10,036 bases of DNA from Myxococcales bacterium (GCA_003159055.1 PMLH01000265.1:1-10036), one strand, 5' to 3'; positions 1 to 7,415 are shown, counted from the stretch's first letter. Notes: a model not told the origin generated them from the sequence alone. Translations and numbers: made by a program.

Positions 1-2
1 GC

Positions 3-1037
3 GGCCAAGGCACCGGCGGAAAGACTGGCAGCGGCGGCACTACCGGCACTGCCACCGGTGGCACCAGCGGCATCGCGGCCGGCGGCACCACCGGAGGCGG
101 CAGCGGCGGCAAGATGGGCAACGGCGGTGTCACCGGAACCGCCGGCGCCACCGGAATCGCTGGAAACACGGGCGACGGCGGCATTGCTGCGGGGGGGATC
201 ACCGGCGGCGGCGGTACCGGGCCAGGCGGCAAAACCGGCGCGGGCGGCACCACCGGAGGCGGCGGCACGGGGCCAGGCGGCAGAACCGGCGCGGGCGGCA
301 CCACCGGAGGCGGGGGTACCACAAGTACAGGGGCGAAGCTCCACGCGTTCATGCTGCTCGGCCAGTCGAACATGGCCGGTTACGCCAAGGCGCAAGATTC
401 CGACAAGGAGAACAGCCCACGGATCAGGGTGATCGGTTTCGACGATTGCTCGGCGACCGGACGAAAGAAGGATGAGTGGGCCGACGCGGCTCCGCCTCTG
501 CACGAATGCTGGAACAGCGCAGTCGGTCCCGGCGACTCGTTCTCCAAGACATTGCTCGACAAGATCCCGGCCGGTGACAGCATCCTCCTGGTGCCGTGCG
601 CGCTGAGTGGAAAGTCCATCAATGACATGAAGAAGGGCACCAGCAACTACACATGGTTCATCAGCCGCGCCAAGAGCGCACAGCAGCTAGGCGCCGTGAT
701 TGAGGGGCTTCTCTTCCACCAGGGCGAATCAGACTGCGGCCAATCCACTTGGCCCGCGGCGGTCAAGCAGTTCGTCACCGATCTGCGAACGGACCTGAAC
801 CTTGGTGACACTGTTCCGTTCTTGGCGGGGGAGCTGCCGCCCGACAGCGCCTGCAGTCAACACAACACGCTCGTCGACCAACTTCCCAGCCAGATTACCA
901 ACGCATTTGTGGTGTCATCCTCGGGGCTCAAGCTCGATCCAGCGGACACGCAATACCACATGCACTTCGGCCACGACGACACGGTCGAGATGGGTAAACG
1001 CTACGAGGCGAAGCTGGTCGACGCGCTGAAGTGGTAA
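3..1037 (+). CDS. SGNH/CE6-type acetylesterase (SASA family) with Gly-rich linker, 5' end outside window
   Basis: The frame is open from the left edge, so the true start and any signal peptide lie outside the window. The ATG at 114 sits inside the linker and has no ribosome binding site. Up to about nt 330 the protein is a Gly/Thr/Ala-rich linker. The catalytic domain follows. Counting from the ATG at 114, block I is GQSNMAG with nucleophile Ser85, a second block is HQGES (202-206), and near the C-terminus H284 stands ten residues before G294-K-R-Y, the usual spacing of the catalytic His in the SASA/carbohydrate esterase 6 family. These enzymes remove O-acetyl groups from sugars such as xylan or sialate; the substrate here cannot be read from sequence. 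It is probably exported or surface-anchored, since such linkers normally follow a lipoprotein signal. The next gene carries a CBM9-like domain, which fits polysaccharide work. Family call is firm, substrate is not. Confidence 0.85.
   Translation, partial: GQGTGGKTGSGGTTGTATGGTSGIAAGGTTGGGSGGKMGNGGVTGTAGATGIAGNTGDGGIAAGGITGGGGTGPGGKTGAGGTTGGGGTGPGGRTGAGGTTGGGGTTSTGAKLHAFMLLGQSNMAGYAKAQDSDKENSPRIRVIGFDDCSATGRKKDEWADAAPPLHECWNSAVGPGDSFSKTLLDKIPAGDSILLVPCALSGKSINDMKKGTSNYTWFISRAKSAQQLGAVIEGLLFHQGESDCGQSTWPAAVKQFVTDLRTDLNLGDTVPFLAGELPPDSACSQHNTLVDQLPSQITNAFVVSSSGLKLDPADTQYHMHFGHDDTVEMGKRYEAKLVDALKW
210..311 (+). repeat. Two tandem copies of a 51-nt, 17-residue linker repeat
   Basis: Units at 210-260 and 261-311 both encode GGTGPGG(K/R)TGAGGTTGG and differ at only a few bases. 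A partial third unit begins at 312. The unit is a multiple of three, so copy-number change keeps the esterase in frame and only alters linker length. Confidence 0.8.
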
Positions 1038-1065
1038 CGGCCTGCCGATAAGCGGCGAAGGCCGT
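1037..1065 (+). terminator. GC-rich hairpin directly after the esterase stop, probable terminator
   Basis: ACGGCCTGCCG (1037-1047) pairs with CGGC (1053-1056) and AGGCCGT (1059-1065), leaving a five-base loop (ATAAG) and a two-base bulge: an 11-bp stem beginning on the last base of the stop codon. An alternative stem, CCGATA (1045-1050) with TATCGG (1065-1070), competes with it. No clear T-run follows, so termination is inferred from position and stem strength. The rest of the gap up to 1333 shows no further gene or clear promoter. Confidence 0.5.
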
Positions 1066-1323
1066 ATCGGTTCGTCGATAGCAGCACTGCCGGGGCCTCG
1101 CGGCGGTGCGCTTTCCATCGTCCTGTGCTCGGAGGGCTCCATCACGACTACCGGAGGGCCGCATGACGCCTGTGCTTTTCGACGGAGGGGCTGAGTAGCC
1201 AGCACGGGCAGACGCTCACGCACCAGTCGGTGAAAGGTCTCCTGCTCCGGTCAGGCGTATTCCCCATCGACAGCCTGGCAGACAGAGTTGTAGCATCGCC
1301 GCCGCGTTTGACCCTGCAACTAC

Positions 1324-1327
1324 GGAG
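1324..1327 (+). promoter_or_regulatory. Ribosome binding site of the Cys-repeat/CBM9 lipoprotein gene
   Basis: GGAG stands six bases before the ATG at 1334 and supports that start, which also gives a proper signal peptide. Confidence 0.7.
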
Positions 1328-1333
1328 AAGCCC

Positions 1334-3112
1334 ATGAACTCTCGACAAACTCATTCTCGAAACCGGAACCTGATGCTCGCGGCGGTCTGTGCCGTTGCAG
1401 TAGCCGGGGCTGCCTGCGCGGCGAGCCCGCGGAGTCAGATCTCGGGCGGAACAGGGGGTACGTCCGCCACCGGAGGTTCCGCCACCGGTGGCCGTGGCGG
1501 ACAAGGTGGCGCTTCCGCCGATGGTGGTAAGGCCAGCGGCGGCAATGCCGCCGGTGGCCTTTCAGGGGGTGGCGGGTCGGGGAGCGGTCTCGATTCCGCC
1601 GCTGGCGGCTCGCAGGCCCAGCTCGACGGTGGCCAGGGTGGGGCCACGATGGACGCGGCCATCCCGGTGGCAGCGGGCTGCACGGCGGATGTCGAGTGTC
1701 CATCCGGTCGCAACTGCCGCAGCGGTGCGTGTGTACAGCCCAAGGCTTGCAACGACAGCTTGGACTGCGGTTCGACCGATCTGGTATGCGATCTCAACCG
1801 TGGCTTTTGCGTGCAATGTACCAGGGCCGCCGATTGCCCGACAGGGCAAAGCTGCCTCTCGAATCGGTGCGTGAATGCCGTCAAGTGCCAGAATTCGATC
1901 GACTGCGGGCAAGGCAAGGTCTGCGATCCGTCGGGCACGTGCGCGGAGTGCACCAAGAATGCCGACTGCAGCCCCACCCAGCGCTGCGCGCAGAATGCTT
2001 GTCGCGCTGCTTGCGATTCCGACAAGGACTGTACACCCCAAGGAATGCTCTGCAACTTCGGCCTCGGCGTGTGCACGCAGTGCTCGGCCCAGCAGTCCTG
2101 TGCCGCCGGAAGCTACTGCGACGGTTCCGGCATGTGCAAGATGGCGGTCTGCCTGCCCGGCGAATCGATGTGCTCGGGCAACGGCATCGCTTCTTGCAAG
2201 CCCGATGGCACTGGCTTTGGCACGGTAAGCGTCTGTGCCTCCTCGCGGTCCTGCAGGGTCTACGGCGGCGTCGCCGAGTGCGCTGAGCTGCCCTCCGGCA
2301 TCGATGCCGCCGTGGCCAGCTCTGACGGCGGAGCAGGGGCAATCGATGGCGGAGGGGGGCAAGTTGTCGGCGGGCCCCGGACTTGTGGCGTCCCATTCAG
2401 CGCGTCTCCCTGTACGAGTCTTCCCAACCTCGTCGTGACTCAGACCCTGGACGGCAAGGGTGACGAGTTCTGCGACGTCCCTGCTTTCCACCTGAACGCC
2501 GAGACTGCGAAGGCCGCAGGCAAGGTCATTGTCAACAACGCCACCCCGCCGGAAGACGCCACCGTCAAGGTGGCTTGGTCATCCGCCGGTGTCGCCGTGT
2601 TCGTCGATGTTCTCGATGCCAGCGTCCAGTCCGTCAATTCGGTCGCCCCCAACCAGGCCATCGACAAGTGCTACCAAGGCGATTCGATCGAGCTGTTCAT
2701 CGCATCGACCAGCGACGTCAAGGGATCGCCCGGATCCGACAGCAACGCCTTGCACGTCACGATCCCGGCCGAAGGCCCTGCCGTGTTGGTCAAGACAACC
2801 TCCAGCAACGGCACCACCACCATCACGCATTCTGCGTGGTCGACCTCGCAATACAAGCAGATGAAGACCGCGACGGGTTACGCCATCGAAGCGCAGCTCC
2901 CGTGGCCTGGCAGCGTCCCTATGACGGGCGCCCTCGTGCGCTTCGACATCGGCCTCAACAGCGCCGACAAGAATTTCGGCAGCGTCGACGACATGCGCGA
3001 TGGCCAGCTTCTGTACTACGTCGGGCAGGTCTCCAGCTCGAGCTGTCAGACCAGCGACGGAACGGTACCATTCTGCGACGACCGCACCTGGTGCACGAGC
3101 CTGCTCCAGTAG
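1334..3112 (+). CDS. Probable lipoprotein with Gly-rich linker, four-Cys repeats and C-terminal CBM9-like domain
   Basis: The 592-residue protein starts with a basic n-region and a hydrophobic stretch (13-27) ending in AGAAC; Cys28 is the likely lipidated residue, although Gly at -3 makes the lipobox weak. Residues about 36-110 are a Gly/Ser/Ala linker. Residues 116-268 hold seven modules of the form C-x5-C-x5/6-C-x4-6-C, like the Dickkopf-type Cys-rich repeats common in myxobacterial surface lipoproteins. A divergent Cys-rich segment runs to about 316. A short Gly/Ala spacer leads to a beta-rich domain (about 365-590) with features of carbohydrate-binding module family 9 (DOMON-like): a VKVAWSSAGVAVFVDV strand pair, GDSIELFI, and a late FDIGLN strand. 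The protein probably displays the sugar-binding domain outside the cell on a disulfide-rich stalk. It is the next gene after an acetylesterase. The CBM9 call rests on pattern recognition only; no catalytic domain is visible. Confidence 0.82.
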   Translation: MNSRQTHSRNRNLMLAAVCAVAVAGAACAASPRSQISGGTGGTSATGGSATGGRGGQGGASADGGKASGGNAAGGLSGGGGSGSGLDSAAGGSQAQLDGGQGGATMDAAIPVAAGCTADVECPSGRNCRSGACVQPKACNDSLDCGSTDLVCDLNRGFCVQCTRAADCPTGQSCLSNRCVNAVKCQNSIDCGQGKVCDPSGTCAECTKNADCSPTQRCAQNACRAACDSDKDCTPQGMLCNFGLGVCTQCSAQQSCAAGSYCDGSGMCKMAVCLPGESMCSGNGIASCKPDGTGFGTVSVCASSRSCRVYGGVAECAELPSGIDAAVASSDGGAGAIDGGGGQVVGGPRTCGVPFSASPCTSLPNLVVTQTLDGKGDEFCDVPAFHLNAETAKAAGKVIVNNATPPEDATVKVAWSSAGVAVFVDVLDASVQSVNSVAPNQAIDKCYQGDSIELFIASTSDVKGSPGSDSNALHVTIPAEGPAVLVKTTSSNGTTTITHSAWSTSQYKQMKTATGYAIEAQLPWPGSVPMTGALVRFDIGLNSADKNFGSVDDMRDGQLLYYVGQVSSSSCQTSDGTVPFCDDRTWCTSLLQ

Positions 3113-3224
3113 GCCCACGGACGGGGAACGAACACGGCTCGTCATCATGGGCCGGCACAGGGGGACTGGGCAGAGCGGCCACCTGCGACAGATACGCGCG
3201 TAGGATGTTTGCGTAGGAGGACCC

Positions 3225-3389
3225 ATGCTTGGAAAGGCGGCCGGGAGATTCGGTCTTGCGATTGCCGTTGCTCTGGTCATCACGGCGTGCAGCCGGAGCA
3301 AGGGGCTGAGTATCCTTGTCAAGGGATGGCAAGCCGGACGTCTTCGCGATCACTTCAGATTCCATGTCCGTGCTGCTTGGGCAAGGTGA
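3225..3389 (+). pseudogene. Signal-peptide-coding 5' end of the FG-GAP gene, out of frame with its body
   Basis: AGGAGG (3215-3220) lies four bases before the ATG at 3225. The frame encodes a textbook lipoprotein signal: MLGKAAGR, hydrophobic residues 9-19, then ITAC with Cys22 as the lipidated residue, followed by SRSKG. After this the frame reads through the start of the FG-GAP coding region without FG-GAP sense and stops at 3387-3389. The FG-GAP repeats continue in the next frame from about 3319. In that frame a TGA at 3307-3309 blocks any upstream extension. One extra base between about 3306 and 3325 would explain the break. It could be a real inactivating frameshift, a sequencing or assembly error, or, less likely, a programmed shift. 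Confidence 0.7.
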
Positions 3390-4653
3390 CGGCACCCTAG
3401 TTGCGAAATGGAATGTCCCGGCTGCCAGCGACCCGGCCGTCGCCGTCATCGCCGACATGAACGGCGACGGCAGGATGGACGTGGCGCTGGCGTTCTTGAC
3501 CGAATATCAGAGAACGGCAGGGGTGCTGCTCGGGAATGGTGACGGGACCTTTGCCAGCAGGCATCTCGACTGGCCAGCAGAGCAGCATCCGAGCGCCATG
3601 GCGACGGCTGACTTGAACGGCGATGGCAAGGTGGACATCGTGATGGCCCACGCCCCGGATGGGGTGGCTGTCCTGCTCGGAACGGCGGATGGAACCTTCG
3701 CGCCCAAGGCTGACTATGCCATCGGAACGAGCTCTCACATGGGGTCGCTAACGTCGATCGACCTGGCGGACTTGAACGGGGACGGAAAGCTGGACATCGC
3801 TACCGCGAGCCACGACTGGAGCGCGAGCGCCACGCCAGCGACCGTGACCGTCCTGCTTGGCAACGGCGATGGAGGATTCGCCACCGGGGTGCCCATCACC
3901 ACCGGCTTCGAACCGTGCTCGCTCAAGCTGGGCGATCTGAACGGTGATGGCAAGCCGGACATCGTGATGACGAACCACGAAGACGGCATGGTGAGCGTGC
4001 GGCTTGGGAAAGGCGACGGGACCTTCGCCGCCGCCGCAGACTATCCCGCAGGGATAAGCCCCACCGAGCTTGCGCTAGGCGACTTGAATCGCGACGGCAA
4101 GCTGGACATCGTTGTGTTGACGGAGGGGGCTGCCGATGCGAGCGCCGCATACGGGGTCATCTACGCGGCGGTGCTGCTCGGGAACGGGGACGGGACCTTT
4201 GCCGTCCGGCAGGACTCCGCAGTCGTCGATGCTCTCGCCTCCCTGGCTCTCGCCGACTTGGATGGTGATGGCAATCTGGATATCGTGGTTGTCAGCGGCA
4301 ACATCATCGACGGCTCGGTTGGCGTGTCGCTTGGAAACGGCGACGGTACGTTTGGCGGTAAGGTGGACTTCCATGCGGGGGGCAGCTATGCACGCATGGG
4401 TGCGCTCGGCGATTTCAACCACGACGGCAACCTCGACGTCATGACATTGAACAGGACCGATCCAGGTTCCTACAGCATCGGCTCGATCAGCGTGCTGCTG
4501 GGAAACGGCGACGGTACGCTCGCGGCCAACAGCGACTACCCGGTCAACGATTTGACCTTGGCCGCCGCTGACGTCAGCGGCGACGGCAGTCTAGATCTGA
4601 TCGGGGTGTCAAGCTCGGGTGCGGTGGACGTGCTGCTCGGCGCCTGTCGTTGA
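3316..4653 (+). CDS. FG-GAP/VCBS-repeat beta-propeller protein (body of a frameshifted lipoprotein gene)
   Basis: This open frame starts at a TTG without its own ribosome binding site; the next ATG in frame is at 3364. The natural start is very probably the ATG at 3225 in another frame. The protein is built almost entirely of FG-GAP/VCBS repeats of about 45-60 residues, each with a calcium-binding loop D-x-N-x-D-G-x-x-D followed by VLLGNGDGTF-like text. The loops seen are SRDGKPD (truncated first copy), DMNGDGRMD, DLNGDGKVD, DLNGDGKLD, DLNGDGKPD, DLNRDGKLD, DLDGDGNLD, DFNHDGNLD and DVSGDGSLD, so eight full loops plus a partial one. Such repeats fold into an integrin-alpha-like propeller and are found on exported proteins that bind surfaces, sugars or other proteins. 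No enzyme domain is present. It ends 54 bp before the convergent gene at 4708; only a weak GACC/GGTC hairpin is seen in that gap. Confidence 0.85.
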   Translation: MSRDGKPDVFAITSDSMSVLLGQGDGTLVAKWNVPAASDPAVAVIADMNGDGRMDVALAFLTEYQRTAGVLLGNGDGTFASRHLDWPAEQHPSAMATADLNGDGKVDIVMAHAPDGVAVLLGTADGTFAPKADYAIGTSSHMGSLTSIDLADLNGDGKLDIATASHDWSASATPATVTVLLGNGDGGFATGVPITTGFEPCSLKLGDLNGDGKPDIVMTNHEDGMVSVRLGKGDGTFAAAADYPAGISPTELALGDLNRDGKLDIVVLTEGAADASAAYGVIYAAVLLGNGDGTFAVRQDSAVVDALASLALADLDGDGNLDIVVVSGNIIDGSVGVSLGNGDGTFGGKVDFHAGGSYARMGALGDFNHDGNLDVMTLNRTDPGSYSIGSISVLLGNGDGTLAANSDYPVNDLTLAAADVSGDGSLDLIGVSSSGAVDVLLGACR

Positions 4654-4707
4654 GCATATGACCGTTGGGTCGTTGCCTCCCGATGCATGTCCAATGGTGG
4701 AAAAGAG

Positions 4708-6075
4708 TCAGCCGGACGGGTGACCGCCGCCGACTCGCCCGAAGCTGCCGCTGCGGAAGCCAGTTGCATGGCCGGTGCCGAAGGAGAAGCCAAATCCTCC
4801 GCCCATGTGGCCCTCCGGTTCGGGTCGCTCTTCGTCTGTGCAGGGCTCTCCCGAGAACATCGTGGGACGCTCGCTCGGACGATAGGCCCAGTCGGGAAGA
4901 AGGCTCGGCGGGATTGCGGCAAGATCCTGCGCCGACAAGGCTCTTGGGGGCTGGCCATTCTGATCGGGCCAGCCGTACCAGGACCAAAACGAGGAGTGCA
5001 TGACTTGCGATCCTGCGAAGAGCAGCTGGGGGCCATTGGCAGTGCTGCTTGCTCTCGTCCCGTCGAAGCTCAGCCCTTCGAGGGCGGACTGCGTTTGCGG
5101 GTCGGCCAATTCCGACAAGGTCTCCTTGTGCGCTTCGGGCATGAAGGCATCCAAGGCGACCATGCGTACCGCGATGCCTGATTTTGCGAGCGCAACGAAG
5201 TCTTCGTTGAGGTCGTCCGACTCGATGGGACTCGCCGCCTCGCCGGTCACGTAGAGCAGGTGGTGGATGCCGGCGGCCGCCAACGCCCCAGCAAATGGAA
5301 CGCGCGCAACGTACCGGTTGTCGAAACGGGCGACCTCGTCGGTATAGGACGCTAGCCTGGCGCGATCGAGGACCACCACGGGTGCGGCGTTGCCGTTGCG
5401 ATTTAGGCGCATGCGCTCGAAGTGGGGCGAGTAGTAGAGGGCCGATGCAAGGGTTCGATGCGAGGGCACGACGCCGGCCGGGTGCGGCCAATTGTCGAAG
5501 AAGAAGACCGGCTCCAGGCAATAGGCGAGAGCGGCGGCGGCAGCGACGGATTCGGGGCCGCTCGCGTCGAGCACGACGGCGACGTCGTTGCGACATCCAC
5601 CGGCCCCGGCGAACAAGGAGGCCAGGGCTGTTGCGCGCCGATGGGCAAGGGCCATGCTCGGCGTGGCGATGGGACGGAGAAAGGCGCGCAGGTCCGCGCT
5701 TCGTGGATTCTGTAGTACTTGGAACAAGGTGCGGGCGTAGTAAGGAGCCCAGCGGGCGGAGGTCGGCGCCATTGCGTCCGGCAAGGTCCACACGAGTCTT
5801 CGCCAACTTTCCGTGCCCGTGACGTCGATATCAGTCGCGCTCGGGAGGAACAGCGGCATGTCCTCGTTGCCTACGCTCCAGCCTCGCTCGCGCTGCTTGG
5901 CCAAGCCAGAAACCTGACATTCCTCGGCCATCACGTCGGCGCACCCCGTGAGGACGATGCCACCGCTCGCGATGGTGAAGGCGTGTTCCCAGGGCAGCCA
6001 TGGCCCGCGCAGGACACACCCGCTGGCAAGCAGCGCGCGCCAGGATGGTTGTCTCGCATCCGACTCCCGGGTCAT
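4708..6075 (-). CDS. Unknown 455-residue protein with Gly/Phe-rich C-terminal tail, partner of ATP-grasp ligase
   Basis: The start is the ATG at 6075-6073, which overlaps the stop of the upstream ligase gene as ATGA, with GAGG seven bases before it inside the ligase gene. The frame stays open further upstream, but that stretch overlaps the ligase. I do not recognise the family. Residues 32-45 form a modest hydrophobic run ending in VLTGC, which resembles a lipobox with Cys45 after an unusually long n-region, so export as a lipoprotein is possible but unproven. The middle (about 163-315) looks like alternating beta strands and helices, with VAVVLDASGPESV, PVFFFDNWPHPAG, APVVVLD, HHLLYVTGEA and IAVRMVALDAF. 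An aromatic, Pro-rich region (360-422) leads to a tail (424-455) in which 13 of 32 residues are Gly and five are Phe. Translational coupling implies joint function with the ligase. The Gly-rich tail recalls E. coli YgiB beside the ligase-like YgiC; this is an analogy, not a homology claim. Confidence 0.75.
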   Translation of the reverse strand: MTRESDARQPSWRALLASGCVLRGPWLPWEHAFTIASGGIVLTGCADVMAEECQVSGLAKQRERGWSVGNEDMPLFLPSATDIDVTGTESWRRLVWTLPDAMAPTSARWAPYYARTLFQVLQNPRSADLRAFLRPIATPSMALAHRRATALASLFAGAGGCRNDVAVVLDASGPESVAAAAALAYCLEPVFFFDNWPHPAGVVPSHRTLASALYYSPHFERMRLNRNGNAAPVVVLDRARLASYTDEVARFDNRYVARVPFAGALAAAGIHHLLYVTGEAASPIESDDLNEDFVALAKSGIAVRMVALDAFMPEAHKETLSELADPQTQSALEGLSFDGTRASSTANGPQLLFAGSQVMHSSFWSWYGWPDQNGQPPRALSAQDLAAIPPSLLPDWAYRPSERPTMFSGEPCTDEERPEPEGHMGGGFGFSFGTGHATGFRSGSFGRVGGGHPSG

Positions 6076-7373
6076 GGCAACCTCACCAAGGTGGCGGCGG
6101 AAAGCGCGTGGCGGTCGGTCGAGCCACGCTGGAGGCGCGTGAAGAGCCCGCAAGCTCGCCCGCCCACGACGTAGACGCCGTAATTTGAGATGTTGTCGTC
6201 CTCGTCGCGACTGGCCTCGAAACGGCGTTGCACGACCCATCGCCTGGGCGCTGCCAGATCGAGCGCCTCCGACCATTCCGCTTGCGTCGTTTCGGCGCCC
6301 AGGATCACTTCCTCTCCCTCCGCGCCGTAGTCCGCCTTGAGCACCCAACGCCAGCGCTCGCGTTTGAGCTGCGCCAAAGGAAGCGATTCGAGGCGCAAGG
6401 TCAGTGGAATATAGCGGCGAATTGCGTCCTGGGCCGAGCTCGAAAAGCGCGAGATCTCCTCCCACATGAGGGCCATGGTTCGCTTGTTCTGTGCCAATAC
6501 GGCGCCGAAGGGATTGATGACAGCGCATCGACCGCGCGCAATGGCCGACAACAAGAGCGTCAGCGGACCGGCAATAGGAGCACAGTCGGGGACAGGTCTG
6601 GCCGCGCGCCAGGGTGAACGCCGCTCACCCCACCAATCGGTCTTGTAGTGGCGGTAAATCACCGGGCAAGGAACACCGAAAAGCGCCACGCCGCCCTTGC
6701 CATCGGGTTGCAGATTGAAGGGCGATCCTAGCACCACGCGGAAGCCGCGGGCCGCAAACCAGCGCACGTGCTGCTCGATCACACAGAGGTCTTCGGTAAG
6801 CTCGGTAGGATAGAGAACGCCGACCGCGGGCCGGTCAACCGCGTTGCCGTCCGGTGCGCCGAAAATTGGGGCGGCAGTCTTGGCCACAGCCTCTTCCACG
6901 AGCTGTCCGATGCGTTCGGCGAGCGCACGGTTGGGATCGAGGCAACGTGTGCTCATGCCACCGTCGGTGAAGGCGCGCCCGAGGGCGACGGCTTCGGCTT
7001 GTCCACTTGGCGTGTCACAATTGAGCTCACACACCATTGGCCCGGCTTGGGTTCGGAAGACGTCGGCGCGCGCAACACCATGCCAGGCTCCGCGACTCGC
7101 CAGCCACATATCCCAATAGGTCGCCGGCCAATCGAAGAAATCCTCGACGAGACGAGAATCGCTCGCACAGAGTCGTGCGGCCTCGTCGTGCAGAGCGACC
7201 ATCGTCTCGCCGGCAAGGTAGAGCGCAGACATCATCTTTCCGCTCAACACCACGGGCTCCATGCGAAAGCGGGGCATGCCCTCGATCCACGGATCATTGA
7301 GCACGCCGTCGTCGAGCAAGAGTGAGGCGAAATCGCGATAGGATGTGAGCAGCGCGTTCGACATGCTTGACAT
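6072..7373 (-). CDS. Glutathionylspermidine-synthase-like ATP-grasp ligase
   Basis: The 433-residue protein resembles the ATP-grasp C-N ligase domain of glutathionylspermidine synthase and the stand-alone E. coli proteins YgiC and YjfC. Visible motifs are CELNCDTPSG (115-124), matching the family E-x-N-x-D-T-P metal/substrate loop; INPFGAVLAQNK (286-297), matching the nP..k.l.sNK block with Lys297; WVLKADYGAEGEEV (343-356), the K...G.EG loop; WVVQRRFE (379-386); and NYGVYVVGGRACGLFTR (397-413). The amidase domain of bifunctional E. coli Gsp synthase is absent. The family joins a carboxylate to an amine using ATP; the real substrate of stand-alone members is unclear, and glutathionylspermidine should not be assumed. 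The ATG at 7373 is preferred over the one at 7364 because GGAGG ends four bases upstream of it. It is the first gene of a two-gene operon behind a sigma-54 promoter. No signal peptide is seen, so it is likely cytoplasmic. Confidence 0.82.
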   Translation of the reverse strand: MSSMSNALLTSYRDFASLLLDDGVLNDPWIEGMPRFRMEPVVLSGKMMSALYLAGETMVALHDEAARLCASDSRLVEDFFDWPATYWDMWLASRGAWHGVARADVFRTQAGPMVCELNCDTPSGQAEAVALGRAFTDGGMSTRCLDPNRALAERIGQLVEEAVAKTAAPIFGAPDGNAVDRPAVGVLYPTELTEDLCVIEQHVRWFAARGFRVVLGSPFNLQPDGKGGVALFGVPCPVIYRHYKTDWWGERRSPWRAARPVPDCAPIAGPLTLLLSAIARGRCAVINPFGAVLAQNKRTMALMWEEISRFSSSAQDAIRRYIPLTLRLESLPLAQLKRERWRWVLKADYGAEGEEVILGAETTQAEWSEALDLAAPRRWVVQRRFEASRDEDDNISNYGVYVVGGRACGLFTRLQRGSTDRHALSAATLVRLP

Positions 7374-7377
7374 GAGA

Positions 7378-7382
7378 CCTCC
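7378..7382 (-). promoter_or_regulatory. Ribosome binding site deciding the ATP-grasp start
   Basis: GGAGG on the minus strand lies four bases before the ATG at 7373-7371. The alternative ATG at 7364 would be 13 bases away, so the upstream start is favoured. Confidence 0.65.
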
Positions 7383-7399
7383 GAGCCAACCGAACCATC

Positions 7400-7415
7400 A
7401 GCATGCCGCGTGCCA
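7400..7415 (-). promoter_or_regulatory. Sigma-54 (-24/-12) promoter of the ATP-grasp operon
   Basis: Read on the minus strand, 7415 to 7400 is TGGCACG-N4-ATGCT, against the sigma-54 consensus TGGCACG-N4-TTGCW. Only one defined base differs (A for T just before TGC), the GG-N10-GC spacing is exact, and the base before TGG is the preferred C. The predicted start is near 7389, giving a leader of about 16 nt that contains the GGAGG site. The neighbouring divergent operon encodes an NtrC-type activator, the class sigma-54 requires. Confidence 0.8.

Noticed and set aside
58..432. A 124-codon plus-strand frame near the left edge
   Set aside because: Ala/Pro-rich out-of-frame reading of the Gly-rich linker; the frame with the esterase motifs is the real one.
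1276..1291. Sigma-54-like sequence TGGCAGA...TTGT before the Cys-repeat lipoprotein gene
   Set aside because: The spacing is one base too long and the essential GC of the -12 element is GT.
1562..2491. A 309-codon minus-strand frame opposite the Cys-repeat region
   Set aside because: Opposite a gene with clear signal peptide, Cys modules and ribosome binding site; no domain sense on the minus strand.
3150..3180. GGCCG...CGGCC inverted repeat between the CBM9 and FG-GAP genes
   Set aside because: Only five paired bases with a loop of about 21 bases and no T-run; not convincing as a terminator.
4658..4678. Weak hairpin GACC-GTTG-GGTC in the convergent gap
   Set aside because: Four-base stem without T-run on either strand; too weak to call a terminator.
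4574..5806. A 410-codon minus-strand frame overlapping the 455-residue gene
   Set aside because: Arg/Pro-rich composition typical of a shadow frame; it runs into the FG-GAP gene and competes with the frame that has an ATGA-coupled start.
6076..6528. N-terminal extension of the 455-residue protein to the upstream ATG at 6528
   Set aside because: The extension lies fully inside the ATP-grasp gene in another frame; the coupled ATG at 6075 with GAGG before it is far better.
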